Positions 27,372-36,267 of a stretch of 64,000 bases of DNA are shown piece by piece. The first letter of the stretch is position 1, and every line of letters starts with the position of its first letter. Source of the stretch: Campylobacter concisus (GTDB taxonomy: Bacteria > Campylobacterota > Campylobacteria > Campylobacterales > Campylobacteraceae); assembly GCF_003048375.1 (NCBI RefSeq), contig NZ_CP021642.1:310001-374000 (forward strand), given 5' to 3'. Under the pieces are notes generated by a model. The model was given only the letters and a program-made list of their open reading frames with translations, was not told the DNA's origin and did not search any database. Position numbers and translations under genes: made by a program.

Positions 27372-27398
27372 TTTATAGGTGCAAAAAGCACCTATAAA
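27372..27398 (-). terminator. Terminator of the fdh operon
   Basis: TTTATAGGTGC and GCACCTATAAA form a perfect 11-bp stem with a 5-base loop, one base downstream of the fdhB stop on the minus strand. Confidence 0.8.
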
Positions 27399-27399
27399 T

Positions 27400-28041
27400 T
27401 TACGCTTTTAGTTTTAGTCTGTCGCCAGCGTAGTAAGCGATCTTCCAAACAGTAGTTTGTTTTAGGTCTTTTTCGCCATAACCTCTTGCAGCAACTCTGT
27501 CATTGTAGATTTTTTCGATCACATCTGACTCGCCAACTAACAAAGCTTTTGTAGAGCACATCGCAGCACAAACTGGCACCTTGCCCTCAGAAATTCTATC
27601 TTGTCCATATACTTCGCGCTCTTCTTCACTATTAGTTGGTAGCGGACCGCCTGCACACATGGTACATTTATCCATTACGCCTCTTGCACCAAAAGCACCA
27701 TCTTTAGGGAATTGTGGCGCACCAAATGGGCAAGCATATAAGCAGTATCCGCAGCCTATGCAGATATCTTTATCGTGAAGCACGATGCCATCAGCTCTGA
27801 TGTAGAAACAATCAACCGGACAAACAAGCGAACAAGGCGCGTCTTCACAGTGCATACATGCGATTGACGTTGAAATTTCTTTACCTGGTACACCCTCATT
27901 TAGCGTTATAACGCGGCGTCTTCTAACGCCGATAGGTAGTTCATGAGCTTCATCACATGCTACTGCGCAGCCGTTGCAATCAATGCATCTATCTGTGTCG
28001 CAGTAAAATTTAAGTCTATTGTTATCGTTAAATGCGCTCAT
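27400..28041 (-). CDS. fdhB: Formate dehydrogenase iron-sulfur subunit
   Basis: This 213-aa ferredoxin-like protein binds four [4Fe-4S] clusters. Cys groups are visible in CDTDRCIDCNGCAVAC, CMHCEDAPCSLVCPVDC, CIGCGYCLYACPFG and CTMCAGG ... CAAMC. It passes electrons from the Sec/W catalytic subunit FdhA to the membrane subunit. No C-terminal anchor helix is seen. It begins 1 bp after the FdhA stop. In C. jejuni fdhC and fdhD follow; here the operon ends at a strong hairpin and tRNA-Ser, so the cytochrome b subunit must be elsewhere or replaced. Confidence 0.95.
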   Translation of the reverse strand: MSAFNDNNRLKFYCDTDRCIDCNGCAVACDEAHELPIGVRRRRVITLNEGVPGKEISTSIACMHCEDAPCSLVCPVDCFYIRADGIVLHDKDICIGCGYCLYACPFGAPQFPKDGAFGARGVMDKCTMCAGGPLPTNSEEEREVYGQDRISEGKVPVCAAMCSTKALLVGESDVIEKIYNDRVAARGYGEKDLKQTTVWKIAYYAGDRLKLKA

Positions 28042-28042
28042 A

Positions 28043-30868
28043 TTATGCCCTTTCTATGCGGCAAAGACCGCCTTTTGTTTCTGGAATTTGAGTGACTATG
28101 TCATATCCGTAGTTTGTTACGGTATTTGCGCTCTCGCCAACTGCAAAAGGTCTTGTTCCCTCAGGGAAATTTCCAGTCATATCAACACCTTGCATATATC
28201 CAGCCCAGTGGAATGGCAAGAAGATCATATTAGGCTTAACTGATGGCACGATCCTTGCGCGAACCTTGATCTTAGTGCCCTCAGGTGAATGAACCCAAAC
28301 AAAATCCCAATTTTTAATGCCATGTTTAGCCGCTAGCTCTGGGTGGATGTCGGCAAACATCTCAGGTGTAATGCGTGATAGATACTTACTAGCACGCGTC
28401 TCCATACCAGCACCACTGAAATTTACTAGACGAGCTGTAATGAGGTTGATAGGGAATTCTTTTGAGAAGTCCTTACTTTGTTGCAAGCTCTTATACTTCG
28501 TATATACGCGGTAGTGATTTGGTTTATCCTCAAAGCTTGGATATTTTTGCGCAAGATCTTGACGCTGTGAGTGGATCGGCTCTCTGTGCTGAGGGATCTG
28601 ATCAACAAATGTCCAAACTATCGCTCTAGCACGTGCATTGCCGTATGGAGCTATGCCCTTTTGCATACATTTTTCAGCGATTATGCCACTGCCATCAGTA
28701 GCCCATGTAGCGCCCATTTTTTCGCGCTCTTCATCTGTAAGTTTTATGCCAAGAACCTCTTCGATATTTTTCTTAGTTATCTCAGGATATCCGCCATTTA
28801 TCGCACCTTGTTCTGGAGCAGAGCCCATTGCGGCAAGCTGATTAACGCCGTTATGCTCTAAACCAAAGCGGTTTCTAAATCCCATACCACCTTGCATTAC
28901 TGGTTTGCTTATATCATATAAATTTGGACTACCAGGGTGCTTTTCCGTCCAGCAAGGCCATGGCAAGCCGTAATACTCACCAGCTACGTCAGTGCCCTCT
29001 TTACCCATAAGTGTTTTTTCATCAAATTTATCCCAGTTCTCTTGGTGACGTTTTAGGCGCTCAGGTGTCCAGCCTGTAAGTCCGATACTTTTTACGATAT
29101 TTGCTATCTCGCGGGTAGCAGCTTCTGGCCACTCTATCTTGCCATCAGCGTCCCTTATAGTGCGAGTTAGCTCGTCATAGAAGCCTATGCGTTTAGCTAG
29201 TTCAAATAAAACTTCATGATCTGGCATGCTCTCATAAAGTGGCTTACATACTTGGCTTCTCCATTGACCACTTCTGTTTGTAGCTACGACTGTGCCGCTA
29301 GTTTCATATTGAGTTGCTGCTGGGAGAAGATAAACGCCATCTTTTTTATTAGTGATAACGCCAGCATCATTTACAAATGGATCCATAAGTACTAAAAGCT
29401 CAAGTCCGTCAAGACCTTCTTGAACCTTTGCTTGTTGCGCAGTAGATGTTATGCCGTTACCTATAACCACAAGAGCTTTTAGGCTATCGCCTGCGTTTTC
29501 AATAGCGTCGTTGCCATCTTTGCCATCAAGCACACCAGCCCACCAGCGAGCTAGAGTAAATCCAGGCTTCATCATCCACTCAGGTTTTACGAAATTTCCT
29601 TGTAACCACTCGTAATCCACTTTCCACATTTTGGCAAAATATTTCCATGTAGCTTCGTTTTTAGCGTAGTATCCAGGCAAGCTATCAGGTGCGTTTGCCA
29701 TGTCGCTAGCGCCTTGAACGTTGTCGTGGCCTCTTAGGATGTTGCATCCGCCGCCACTTACGCCCATGTTGCCAAGAACTAGTTGCAAGATCGGAGCTAT
29801 ACGAGTATTTGAGCTGCCTATTGTGTGCTGAGTTAGACCCATCGCCCAAACGACTGAGCCAGGGCGGTTTTTAGCATAAATTTCTGTGATCTCTTTTAGC
29901 GTTGCAGCGCTCACTCCAGTCACATCTTCAACGACTTCTGGTGTCCATTTTGCAGCCTCTTTACGGATCTCATCGATGCCGTATGTGCGCTCATCTATAA
30001 ATTTCTTATCTTCCCAGCCATTTTCAAAGATGAGATTCATCATGCCATACATAAATGGTATGTCTGTGCCTGGGCGAATTTGAGCAAAATAATCAGCCTT
30101 TGCAGCTGTTCTTGTATATCTTGGATCGACAACGATCAGCTTTGCGCCATTATTCTCTTTTGCTTTTAAAAAGTGTCTAAAGCCAACTGGGTGATTTACC
30201 GCTGGATTTGCGCCGATTATAAAGATAGACTTCGCGTTTTGGATATCTCCAAGGTGATTTGTCATAGCTCCATAACCCCACGTATTCGCCACACCGGCGA
30301 CTGTTGCGCTATGTCAAATTCTTGCTTGGTGATCTAGGTTATTTGTCCCAAACATCGCAGAGAATTTACTGATGTAGTAGCTCTGCTCGTTGCTATCTTT
30401 TGCTGATCCTAGAAACATTACTTGCTCTGGATTTTTCTCGCGGTAAGCTTTTAGCTTTGCGCCGATCTCGTCAAGTGCTTGCGTCATAGAGATGCGTTGC
30501 CACTTGCCACCAACTTTTTTCATCGGATATTTTACACGGCAGTGTGAGCGCACCATATCGATAACGTCTGCACCTTTACAGCAGTGACCACCAGCACTTA
30601 CTGGGTGATCTTGTGCTACTTCTTGACGTACCCATGCACCATTTTCTACCTCTGCTAATACTCCGCATCCTACAGAGCAAACTGTGCAGACAGTTTTTAC
30701 TATTTTTGAGTCTGGAAATGGGTTTGCCATCTCTTGAGCTGTTGCTTCTCTTGTGACATTGCTTGCTGCAAAGCCGGCCGCGCCACAAGTACTTGCTAAT
30801 GCAGCCATTTTTAAAAACGATCTACGGCCGATGTTGTTTGGCGTAGCGTTTAATCTAGCTTCAGACAT
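28043..30868 (-). CDS. fdhA: Formate dehydrogenase major subunit, selenocysteine-containing, TAT-exported
   Basis: This 941-aa periplasmic formate oxidase catalytic subunit has a twin-arginine signal (NIGRRSFLKMAALAS) and an N-terminal [4Fe-4S] motif (CTVCSVGCGV ... GGHCCKG). The in-frame UGA at complement 30314-30316 sits in DHQARI-U-HSATVAGVANTWG, the conserved active-site Sec. A SECIS hairpin follows after 13 bases. The MGD region RGHDNVQGASDMAN and the C-terminal cap domain are intact. ATG 30868 has AAAGGA at good spacing; ATG 30874 lies too close to it. It is followed by fdhB and preceded by a TAT mini-protein and a TorD-like chaperone, as in C. jejuni Cj1511c. With the tup genes nearby, tungsten may be the metal. 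Confidence 0.95.
30286..30316 (-). promoter_or_regulatory. bSECIS element with UGA Sec codon (fdhA)
   Basis: On the minus strand, TGA (30316-30314) is followed after 13 bases by TCGCC-GGTGT-GGCGA, a perfect 5-bp stem with a GGTGT loop. Geometry is identical to the element in the fdhF-like gene, while stem bases and one loop base differ, as expected for covariation. Confidence 0.88.
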
Positions 30869-30898
30869 TTTCATCCTTTCTTAAATTTCTATCAAATT

Positions 30899-31072
30899 TT
30901 ATTTTGCTTGTTTGTAGTAAAGTTCCCAGTTTTTGCTTCTTTTATAAAGCACTTCGGTCTTTTTACTCTTGCCTGATTTTAAATTTTCATTAGCATTTGC
31001 TGCTACCGCACCACTTGCTGCCACAGCGCCAACTAGACCGACTTTTTTTAGAAATTCGCGTCTATTTTGCAT
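30899..31072 (-). CDS. TAT-signal mini-protein of the formate dehydrogenase operon
   Basis: This 57-aa protein begins MQNRREFLKKVGLVGAVAAS, a full twin-arginine signal, and ends in a short basic tail (VLYKRSKNWELYYKQAK). It lies between the TorD-like gene, which it overlaps by 11 bp, and fdhA, the place of Cj1513c in C. jejuni. GGAGGG precedes the start. Its role is unknown; a small exported subunit or maturation aid for the FDH complex is plausible. Confidence 0.85.
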   Translation of the reverse strand: MQNRREFLKKVGLVGAVAASGAVAANANENLKSGKSKKTEVLYKRSKNWELYYKQAK

Positions 31073-31787
31073 ATGTACCCTCCGTTCTTAGTTTTCTTAT
31101 CCTGTTTTTTTCTCTTCTTATGCTTTCTGATCTTGAAAGACCATCGCTCTTTTTGTGGTCTATCTTGACTGGTTTTGGTGAGTTTAGTGCCACGCGCTCA
31201 AACGCGATAAATTCGTTTAGCAAAACGGCCACATCCTTGTAAATTTCACTATTTTTATGCTCATATAAATTCTCTATAAACTCATCAATGTTTGGATTTA
31301 TAATATTTTTAAAAAGCTCCTCTTCGCACTCGTCAAATTTACCGATAAACTCGTTCATAAGTGTAAAGACAAAGCCCACATTATCTTCATTTTCTTTAAA
31401 TTTACTCTCATCTCTTCTGATGTTTGTCTTAGCCAAAATTTTACGCACATCAGCGCAAGCATGACCCACTTCATAACCCTCATCGTAAAAAGAGAGTGAG
31501 TTTCGAAGCGGACTTGGCGGAGTGTGAAAAATGTCATCAAATTCGGTGATCAAATTCTCTGGATTTTTTTCATTAAATTTACTTTTTATATTTGCAACAG
31601 CTCGCGATATTTCATCGTTTAAGCTATATTCTTCAATGAGATCAAGCATTTTACTAAGGCCATCAAATCTCTTTTCATCTTCACTAAATACGAAGAATTT
31701 AGAGAAAGTAGCGTAGTAAAGTTTTCTGCCAGCTGCAAATTCCTCTTTTGTGCTCACCTTTTTCCTTAAATAGTTTTTTAACGACAC
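31062..31787 (-). CDS. TorD/DmsD-like chaperone for formate dehydrogenase
   Basis: This 241-aa all-helical cytoplasmic protein has the TorD-family pattern: FYDEGYEVGHACADVRKILA, then a DNVGFVFTLMNEFIGKF segment. It is the first gene of the fdh unit (position of Cj1514c). Such chaperones hold the TAT-exported molybdo-enzyme until the cofactor is inserted. A Lys/Arg-rich C-terminal tail (IRREKNRIRKLRTEG) is present. The partner is inferred from the operon. Confidence 0.85.
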   Translation of the reverse strand: MSLKNYLRKKVSTKEEFAAGRKLYYATFSKFFVFSEDEKRFDGLSKMLDLIEEYSLNDEISRAVANIKSKFNEKNPENLITEFDDIFHTPPSPLRNSLSFYDEGYEVGHACADVRKILAKTNIRRDESKFKENEDNVGFVFTLMNEFIGKFDECEEELFKNIINPNIDEFIENLYEHKNSEIYKDVAVLLNEFIAFERVALNSPKPVKIDHKKSDGLSRSESIRREKNRIRKLRTEGTYAK

Positions 31788-32002
31788 TGAAACTATACAA
31801 TTAATTGCCTTATTAATGTGGCTTAAAATAAAATAAATTAGAAAAGTTAAAAAAAGCTTAAATATGCCTTAATTGCATATTTAAAAACGCCATTTTTAGG
31901 GGATTGCACAAAATATGATTTTTTAGCAGGATTATTAAAATTTAGCTATTTTTTGATATCCATTTTTAAATTTGAGCTAAATTTAAAGAGTGGGAGTAAA
32001 TT
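31788..32002. other. Spacer upstream of the fdh operon
   Basis: 215 AT-rich bases between the divergent ends of the fdh operon (start) and tupC (stop). They should contain the fdh promoter, but no convincing -10/-35 pair was picked out. Confidence 0.4.
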
Positions 32003-32956
32003 TTACTCCAAAGCTAGCATTGAGTCCTCTTCAAATTCTAAAAATACCCTCTCTCCGATCTTTGTAATTTCATCATCGTGGCTAAAAATTTTGATCAAAA
32101 AGTCGCCAACTTTGACCTTCAAAAGCTTTTCATCGCCCATATAAAGCGAGGCCGAGTGTAAAATCCCTGAAATTTGACCCTCTCCACCTTTTTTAGAAAT
32201 TTTTATCTTGCTTGGGTTGATCGTTATCTTGCTTTTACCTTTAAAATTTGAAGGTAAATTTAGCCGTGCGCCACCACCAAAGCTTAGCACACCACCCTCT
32301 ATCTCGAAGATATTTTTGTATTCAAACTCGCAGACCCTGCCTTTGTGCAAAAACACGCACTCGTTTGCTAGCATACTAAGCCACTTCTCGTCGTGACTTG
32401 CGATGACAAAGCCGCAGCCATATCTCTCGTGCATCAAATTTATAGCCTTGCTAAAGAGTTTTGAAGTGCCGATATCAACGCTATTTGTCGGTTCATCAAG
32501 CAGATAAAATGGCGCTCTTAAAGAAAGTGCAAGTGCAAATGCGATGCGCTGAGTTTGCCCGGAGCTTAGCTCAAAGTGGCGCTTGTCTAAAAATTTCTCA
32601 TCAAGTCCCACAAAAGCGAGTGCTTCGCTAGTTCGCTCATCAAATTCGCTTAGTAAATTTCTGCTTTTTAAGATGACTTTGAAATTTTCTCTAACGCTTC
32701 TTTTTAAAAGGGCAGGCTCAGGCAGTAAAACGCAAATTTTACGTAGCATTTCAAGGCTCGGTCTATTTTCTCCCCAAAGTGAAATTTCGCCGCTATCTGG
32801 GCTTTGCAGGCGCGAGAGCACTCTTATTAGCGTGCTTTTGCCACTGCCATTACTGCCCATTAGAGCGGTTATCTTTTTGGTATTTATATCAAGGCTTGGG
32901 ATATTTAGGATCTCGCTTTTGCCGTAGCTTAGGTGTAAATTTCTTATCTTTATCAA
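32003..32956 (-). CDS. tupC: Tungstate ABC transporter ATP-binding protein
   Basis: This 317-aa ATPase has Walker A GSNGSGKST (about residue 34), signature LSSGQTQR and Walker B FYLLDEPTNSVD. A C-terminal TOBE-like region (about residues 250-310) is typical of oxyanion importers. It follows the permease gene by 9 bp. Together with tupA and tupB it imports tungstate, which fits the neighbouring Sec formate dehydrogenase. The equivalent C. jejuni set is Cj1538-Cj1540. Confidence 0.9.
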   Translation of the reverse strand: MIKIRNLHLSYGKSEILNIPSLDINTKKITALMGSNGSGKSTLIRVLSRLQSPDSGEISLWGENRPSLEMLRKICVLLPEPALLKRSVRENFKVILKSRNLLSEFDERTSEALAFVGLDEKFLDKRHFELSSGQTQRIAFALALSLRAPFYLLDEPTNSVDIGTSKLFSKAINLMHERYGCGFVIASHDEKWLSMLANECVFLHKGRVCEFEYKNIFEIEGGVLSFGGGARLNLPSNFKGKSKITINPSKIKISKKGGEGQISGILHSASLYMGDEKLLKVKVGDFLIKIFSHDDEITKIGERVFLEFEEDSMLALE

Positions 32957-32965
32957 AATTTGCTC

Positions 32966-33658
32966 CTATTTGTCGAGTTTTTTGAGCGCAAAGATCGCTA
33001 AATTTACCAAAAATGCGATGAATATCAAAACCATGGCAAGCGCTATACCCATGGCAAATTCGCCCTTGTTCGTTTCAAGCGAAACAGCTGTGGTGATCGT
33101 TCTAGTAAAGTACTTGATGTTGCCACCTATCATCATCGCAACGCCTACTTCAGCCACGATCCTGCCGTATGCGGTGGCGATAACTACCATGAGAGCGTAG
33201 CGCAGCTCGTAAAGCACACAGCAAACTAGCTTTGCCGGCGCAAGGCGTAAATTTAGGATAGTTAGATAGTGCTTTTTCTCCATATTTTCTACCACGCTTG
33301 CAGTAAGCGAGATGATGATAGGAAGGGCGAGCACAAACTGACCTAGCATGACCGCTTTTAGCGTAAAGAGTAAATTTAAGCTGCCAAGCGGGCCGTTTCT
33401 AGTGATAAATGCATATAAAATAAGACCGATCGCAACTGTTGGCATGGCAAGAGCCGTGTCGCTTAAAAGGCGTAAAATTTTTCGGCCCCTAAAGTCATAA
33501 AAGCCAAGTATAAAACCGAGCGGGAAGCCAACAAGAACAGCAAAAAGTATCGACACGCTTGATGTGTAAAGAGTAGCCTTGATGGCTGAATATGTTTCAA
33601 GGTTGCCGTTTAAAAGTAGATTAAAGGCTTCTGTAAAGCCATTAAGTAAAAAATCCAA
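32966..33658 (-). CDS. tupB: Tungstate ABC transporter permease
   Basis: This 230-aa inner-membrane permease has five to six helices and the binding-protein-dependent transport signature region (VVIATAYGRIVAEVGVAMMIGG, with the EAA-like G at the expected place). It lies in one operon with tupC and is divergent from tupA across a 75-bp promoter region. The arrangement tupA / tupBC divergent is the same as in C. jejuni. Confidence 0.9.
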   Translation of the reverse strand: MDFLLNGFTEAFNLLLNGNLETYSAIKATLYTSSVSILFAVLVGFPLGFILGFYDFRGRKILRLLSDTALAMPTVAIGLILYAFITRNGPLGSLNLLFTLKAVMLGQFVLALPIIISLTASVVENMEKKHYLTILNLRLAPAKLVCCVLYELRYALMVVIATAYGRIVAEVGVAMMIGGNIKYFTRTITTAVSLETNKGEFAMGIALAMVLIFIAFLVNLAIFALKKLDK

Positions 33659-33701
33659 TTATTCTTTCCTAGCATATTTCTTAAGATTATTTTAAATGTG
33701 C

Positions 33702-33707
33702 TATAAT
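33702..33707 (+). promoter_or_regulatory. tupA -10 box
   Basis: TGC-TATAAT, an extended -10, lies 26 bases before the tupA ATG with AAAGGAG in between. The divergent tupBC promoter must share this 75-bp region, so common metal-dependent control is likely. Confidence 0.7.
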
Positions 33708-33733
33708 ATCACAATTTTTTTTAAAGGAGAAAA

Positions 33734-34552
33734 ATGAAAAAGATTATTTTAGGCTCACTAGCAGCCGCAGTTTTGGCGTTTGGCGCTGACAATGAACTAA
33801 TCATGGCGACTACAACAAGTACAGATAACACTGGCTTGCTTGATGCGATCTATCCAGCTTATAAAGCAAAAACAGGTGTTGATATAAAATGGACAGCTGT
33901 TGGTACAGGTGCTGCACTAAAGCTTGGCGAAGACTGCAACGCTGACATACTTTTTGTTCACTCACCAAAAGTTGAGAAAGAATTTGTAGAAAAAGGTTTT
34001 GGCTTAAAAAGAAATGCCGTAATGTATAACGATTTCGTCGTTATCGCTGATAAATCAATCGCTGATAAATTTAAAGGTAAAGATATAAAACAAAGCTTTG
34101 AGCTCATCAAAAAAGATGGTATCAAATTCTTCTCACGTGGCGATAAATCAGGCACAGATAATAAAGAAAAAGGCATCTGGAAAAAGATCGCTGGCGAAGT
34201 CCCTGAAAAAGATAGCTGGTATATGCAAACAGGTCAAGGCATGCTAGCTACGATAAATGCTGCTGCTGAGCAAAAAGGCGTTACATTTACTGATCGCGGT
34301 ACTTATATCAAATATGAAGCAAACCAAAAAGGTCATCCTGAGATGGTCATCATCAACGAGGGCGACAACGACCTTAAAAACTTCTACTCTCTAATCGCAG
34401 TAAATCCAAAACACTGCCCTAAAACTGACATCGAGAATGCAGAGAAATTTATAAAATGGGCGACAAGCGAAGAGGGTCAGAAATTTATAGGCGACTTCAA
34501 ACTTCTTGATAAGCCACTTTTCACTCCAGACGCAAACACACGCAAAAACTAA
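33734..34552 (+). CDS. tupA: Tungstate-binding periplasmic protein
   Basis: This 272-aa protein has a Sec signal peptide (about residues 1-17, ending AFGAD). It carries the TupA/ModA-like oxyanion motif TTTSTDNTGLLD and later GTGAALKLG, FVHSPKVE and SRGDKSGTDNKEK. TupA binds tungstate with very high selectivity over molybdate. Its stop codon overlaps the stop of the convergent YolD-like gene by three bases, and a hairpin begins within the last codon region. Confidence 0.95.
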   Translation: MKKIILGSLAAAVLAFGADNELIMATTTSTDNTGLLDAIYPAYKAKTGVDIKWTAVGTGAALKLGEDCNADILFVHSPKVEKEFVEKGFGLKRNAVMYNDFVVIADKSIADKFKGKDIKQSFELIKKDGIKFFSRGDKSGTDNKEKGIWKKIAGEVPEKDSWYMQTGQGMLATINAAAEQKGVTFTDRGTYIKYEANQKGHPEMVIINEGDNDLKNFYSLIAVNPKHCPKTDIENAEKFIKWATSEEGQKFIGDFKLLDKPLFTPDANTRKN

Positions 34553-34884
34553 TTCAAAGGGCGAGCAATCGCCCATCTTCTAACTATCTCCACCTCGTTT
34601 ATATCCTCAAATTTGATCTTAGTTTTTACGATCATGAGGGTTTTATCTTTGAAATTTACATCTGAGACTAGGCCGCTAGTTTTTACGTAAGTAAAGCCGT
34701 CGTGGTAGCTCACACGCACTTCGTCAGCTATCTTTATCTCGCTTATCTTTTTTAAAATTTCATCGACCTTGCTCTCATCAAGCTCTAGTTTTTCGCATTT
34801 TTCTCGCTCTTTTTGACGCAAGGCTCGCTCTAATGTAGAAAGAGGATTAAACGAGCTAAAAATTTTCGCCCTATCTTTACTCAC
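34549..34884 (-). CDS. YolD-like protein
   Basis: This 111-aa protein's C-terminal half (about residues 55-105: VRVSYHDGFTYVKTSGLVSD ... FEDINEVEIV) follows the YolD-like family pattern. The N-terminal half is a charged helix. The start is GTG 34884, overlapping the polymerase stop (GTGAGTAA) with GGAGGG nine bases upstream; the longer frame to 34974 runs inside the polymerase gene. YolD-like genes commonly sit next to UvrX/YqjW-type Y-family polymerases in Firmicutes, and the same pairing is seen here. Its function is unknown. Confidence 0.8.
   Translation of the reverse strand: MSKDRAKIFSSFNPLSTLERALRQKEREKCEKLELDESKVDEILKKISEIKIADEVRVSYHDGFTYVKTSGLVSDVNFKDKTLMIVKTKIKFEDINEVEIVRRWAIARPLN
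34551..34579 (+). terminator. tupA terminator, copy 2 of the 29-nt hairpin repeat
   Basis: GGGCGA-GCAA-TCGCCC followed by ATCTTC lies directly behind the tupA stop. All 29 bases equal the reverse complement of 20788-20816. The hairpin is also coding sequence for the C-terminus of the opposite-strand YolD-like gene. Confidence 0.75.
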
Positions 34885-36145
34885 CGCTCTTGTGCCCTCC
34901 GATCTTTTTGTTTCTATCTTGCCCAGTCGCCTCTGGCAGCAGGTCGATCGCGCGCAGGATCGAGTTTTTACCAAATTTCTCTTTTATCAAATTTAGCGAT
35001 TTTAACACCGCTTTTTCTTTAGCGTCATCTTCAAATAGGCTAAACTCAACCAAATTTTCTTTTACCACATCGTTTGCAGATATGCCTATTTGCCTGATTA
35101 GCCCAACGTTTTTTATCTTGTTTAAAAGTAGCTCCTCAGCCGCGCTCATCAGCACGCTTGAGATATTTGTTGGCGTTTTAAACCTTACGCTTGCACGTTG
35201 CTGCGGCTCGAGCTTATCGGCAAATCTCACATTTATCGTTAGCCCACTCGCTCTTACATCTTTGTTTATCATCCTAAGCGCGAGCCTGTCAGCCATCTCT
35301 TTTAGCACGATCACCGCCTCACAGCGCTCGTAGTCTCTTGGCAAAATTTCTGAGCTAAAGTAGGACTTCGTGCTTGGTTTATACGCCTTTATCTCAGCTA
35401 TCGTCGTTGGCTCTATGCCGTTTGCGTGATCTATCGTGATATAGGCATCGACGCCAAAAATTTTTTCAAGCAGGCTTTTTGGTGCATTTGCGATATCTTT
35501 CATACAAAAAATGCCGCATTTTTCGAGCTTTAGCCTAGTTTGCTTTCCGATACGCCAAAAGTCACTTAGCGGCTGATGCGTCCAGAGCTGCTTTTTGTAA
35601 AGCTCTTCGTCAAGATAGGCGATGCCGTCATCTTGGTGCTTTGCTAGTATATCAAGCGCGATCTTTGCGAGGTATAAATTTGTCCCCATGCCACAAGTCG
35701 CCGTCACACCAGTCGTTTTTAGTATCTCATCCATCATCATCTTCGCCATCTCTTTTGCGCCAAGAGCGTAAAATTTCAAGTAAGAAGTGAGGTCTATGAA
35801 GCACTCATCGATCGAATAGACGTAGATGTCCTCTTTGGAGACATATTTTAGATAAATTTCATAGATCCTTGCGGCGTAGTCGATGTAAAACTGCATCCTA
35901 GGCGGCGCGATGATAAATTTGACATCTCTTGGTATCTCAAAGAGCCTGCAGCGGTTTTTCACCCCTTTTGCACGAAGCGCAGGGCTAACAGCTAAGCAGA
36001 TGCCGCCACTGCCACGACTAGCGTCAGCCACGACTAGATCAGCCTTAAATGGATCAAGCCCGCGCTCGACGCACTCAACCGAGGCATAAAAGGACTTTAG
36101 GTCGATAACGGCGTAAATTTTGCTCTTTGGAATTTTATTTTTCAT
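34877..36145 (-). CDS. Y-family DNA polymerase (UmuC/UvrX-like)
   Basis: This 422-aa translesion polymerase has catalytic carboxylates in YAVIDLKSFYASVE (near residue 15) and VYSIDECFIDLT (about residue 115). It also has the fingers/palm segment LVVADASRGSGGICLAVS and the thumb HhH region (WRIGKQTRLKLEKCGI). It lacks the C-terminal clamp-binding tail of Pol IV that I would expect, and its pairing with a YolD-like gene points to the UvrX/YqjW branch. It is the first gene of a two-gene unit. Expression is expected on DNA damage in other bacteria; no LexA-type box can be judged here. Confidence 0.88.
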   Translation of the reverse strand: MKNKIPKSKIYAVIDLKSFYASVECVERGLDPFKADLVVADASRGSGGICLAVSPALRAKGVKNRCRLFEIPRDVKFIIAPPRMQFYIDYAARIYEIYLKYVSKEDIYVYSIDECFIDLTSYLKFYALGAKEMAKMMMDEILKTTGVTATCGMGTNLYLAKIALDILAKHQDDGIAYLDEELYKKQLWTHQPLSDFWRIGKQTRLKLEKCGIFCMKDIANAPKSLLEKIFGVDAYITIDHANGIEPTTIAEIKAYKPSTKSYFSSEILPRDYERCEAVIVLKEMADRLALRMINKDVRASGLTINVRFADKLEPQQRASVRFKTPTNISSVLMSAAEELLLNKIKNVGLIRQIGISANDVVKENLVEFSLFEDDAKEKAVLKSLNLIKEKFGKNSILRAIDLLPEATGQDRNKKIGGHKSGE

Positions 36146-36267
36146 GAGAGGATTATAGATGAAATTTGGTAAAAGTTAGTTTGCAAATTTTGTTTGAAAT
36201 GGCTTAAAATTTTAATAAAAATCTTTTAGAAAAAAGGCTAAATTTGAGTGTAAAGAGCACGCGATAA

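Noticed and set aside
30314-30316. In-frame TGA in fdhA as a pseudogene mark
   Set aside because: Same reasoning: ARI-U-HSATVAG context and a matching hairpin.
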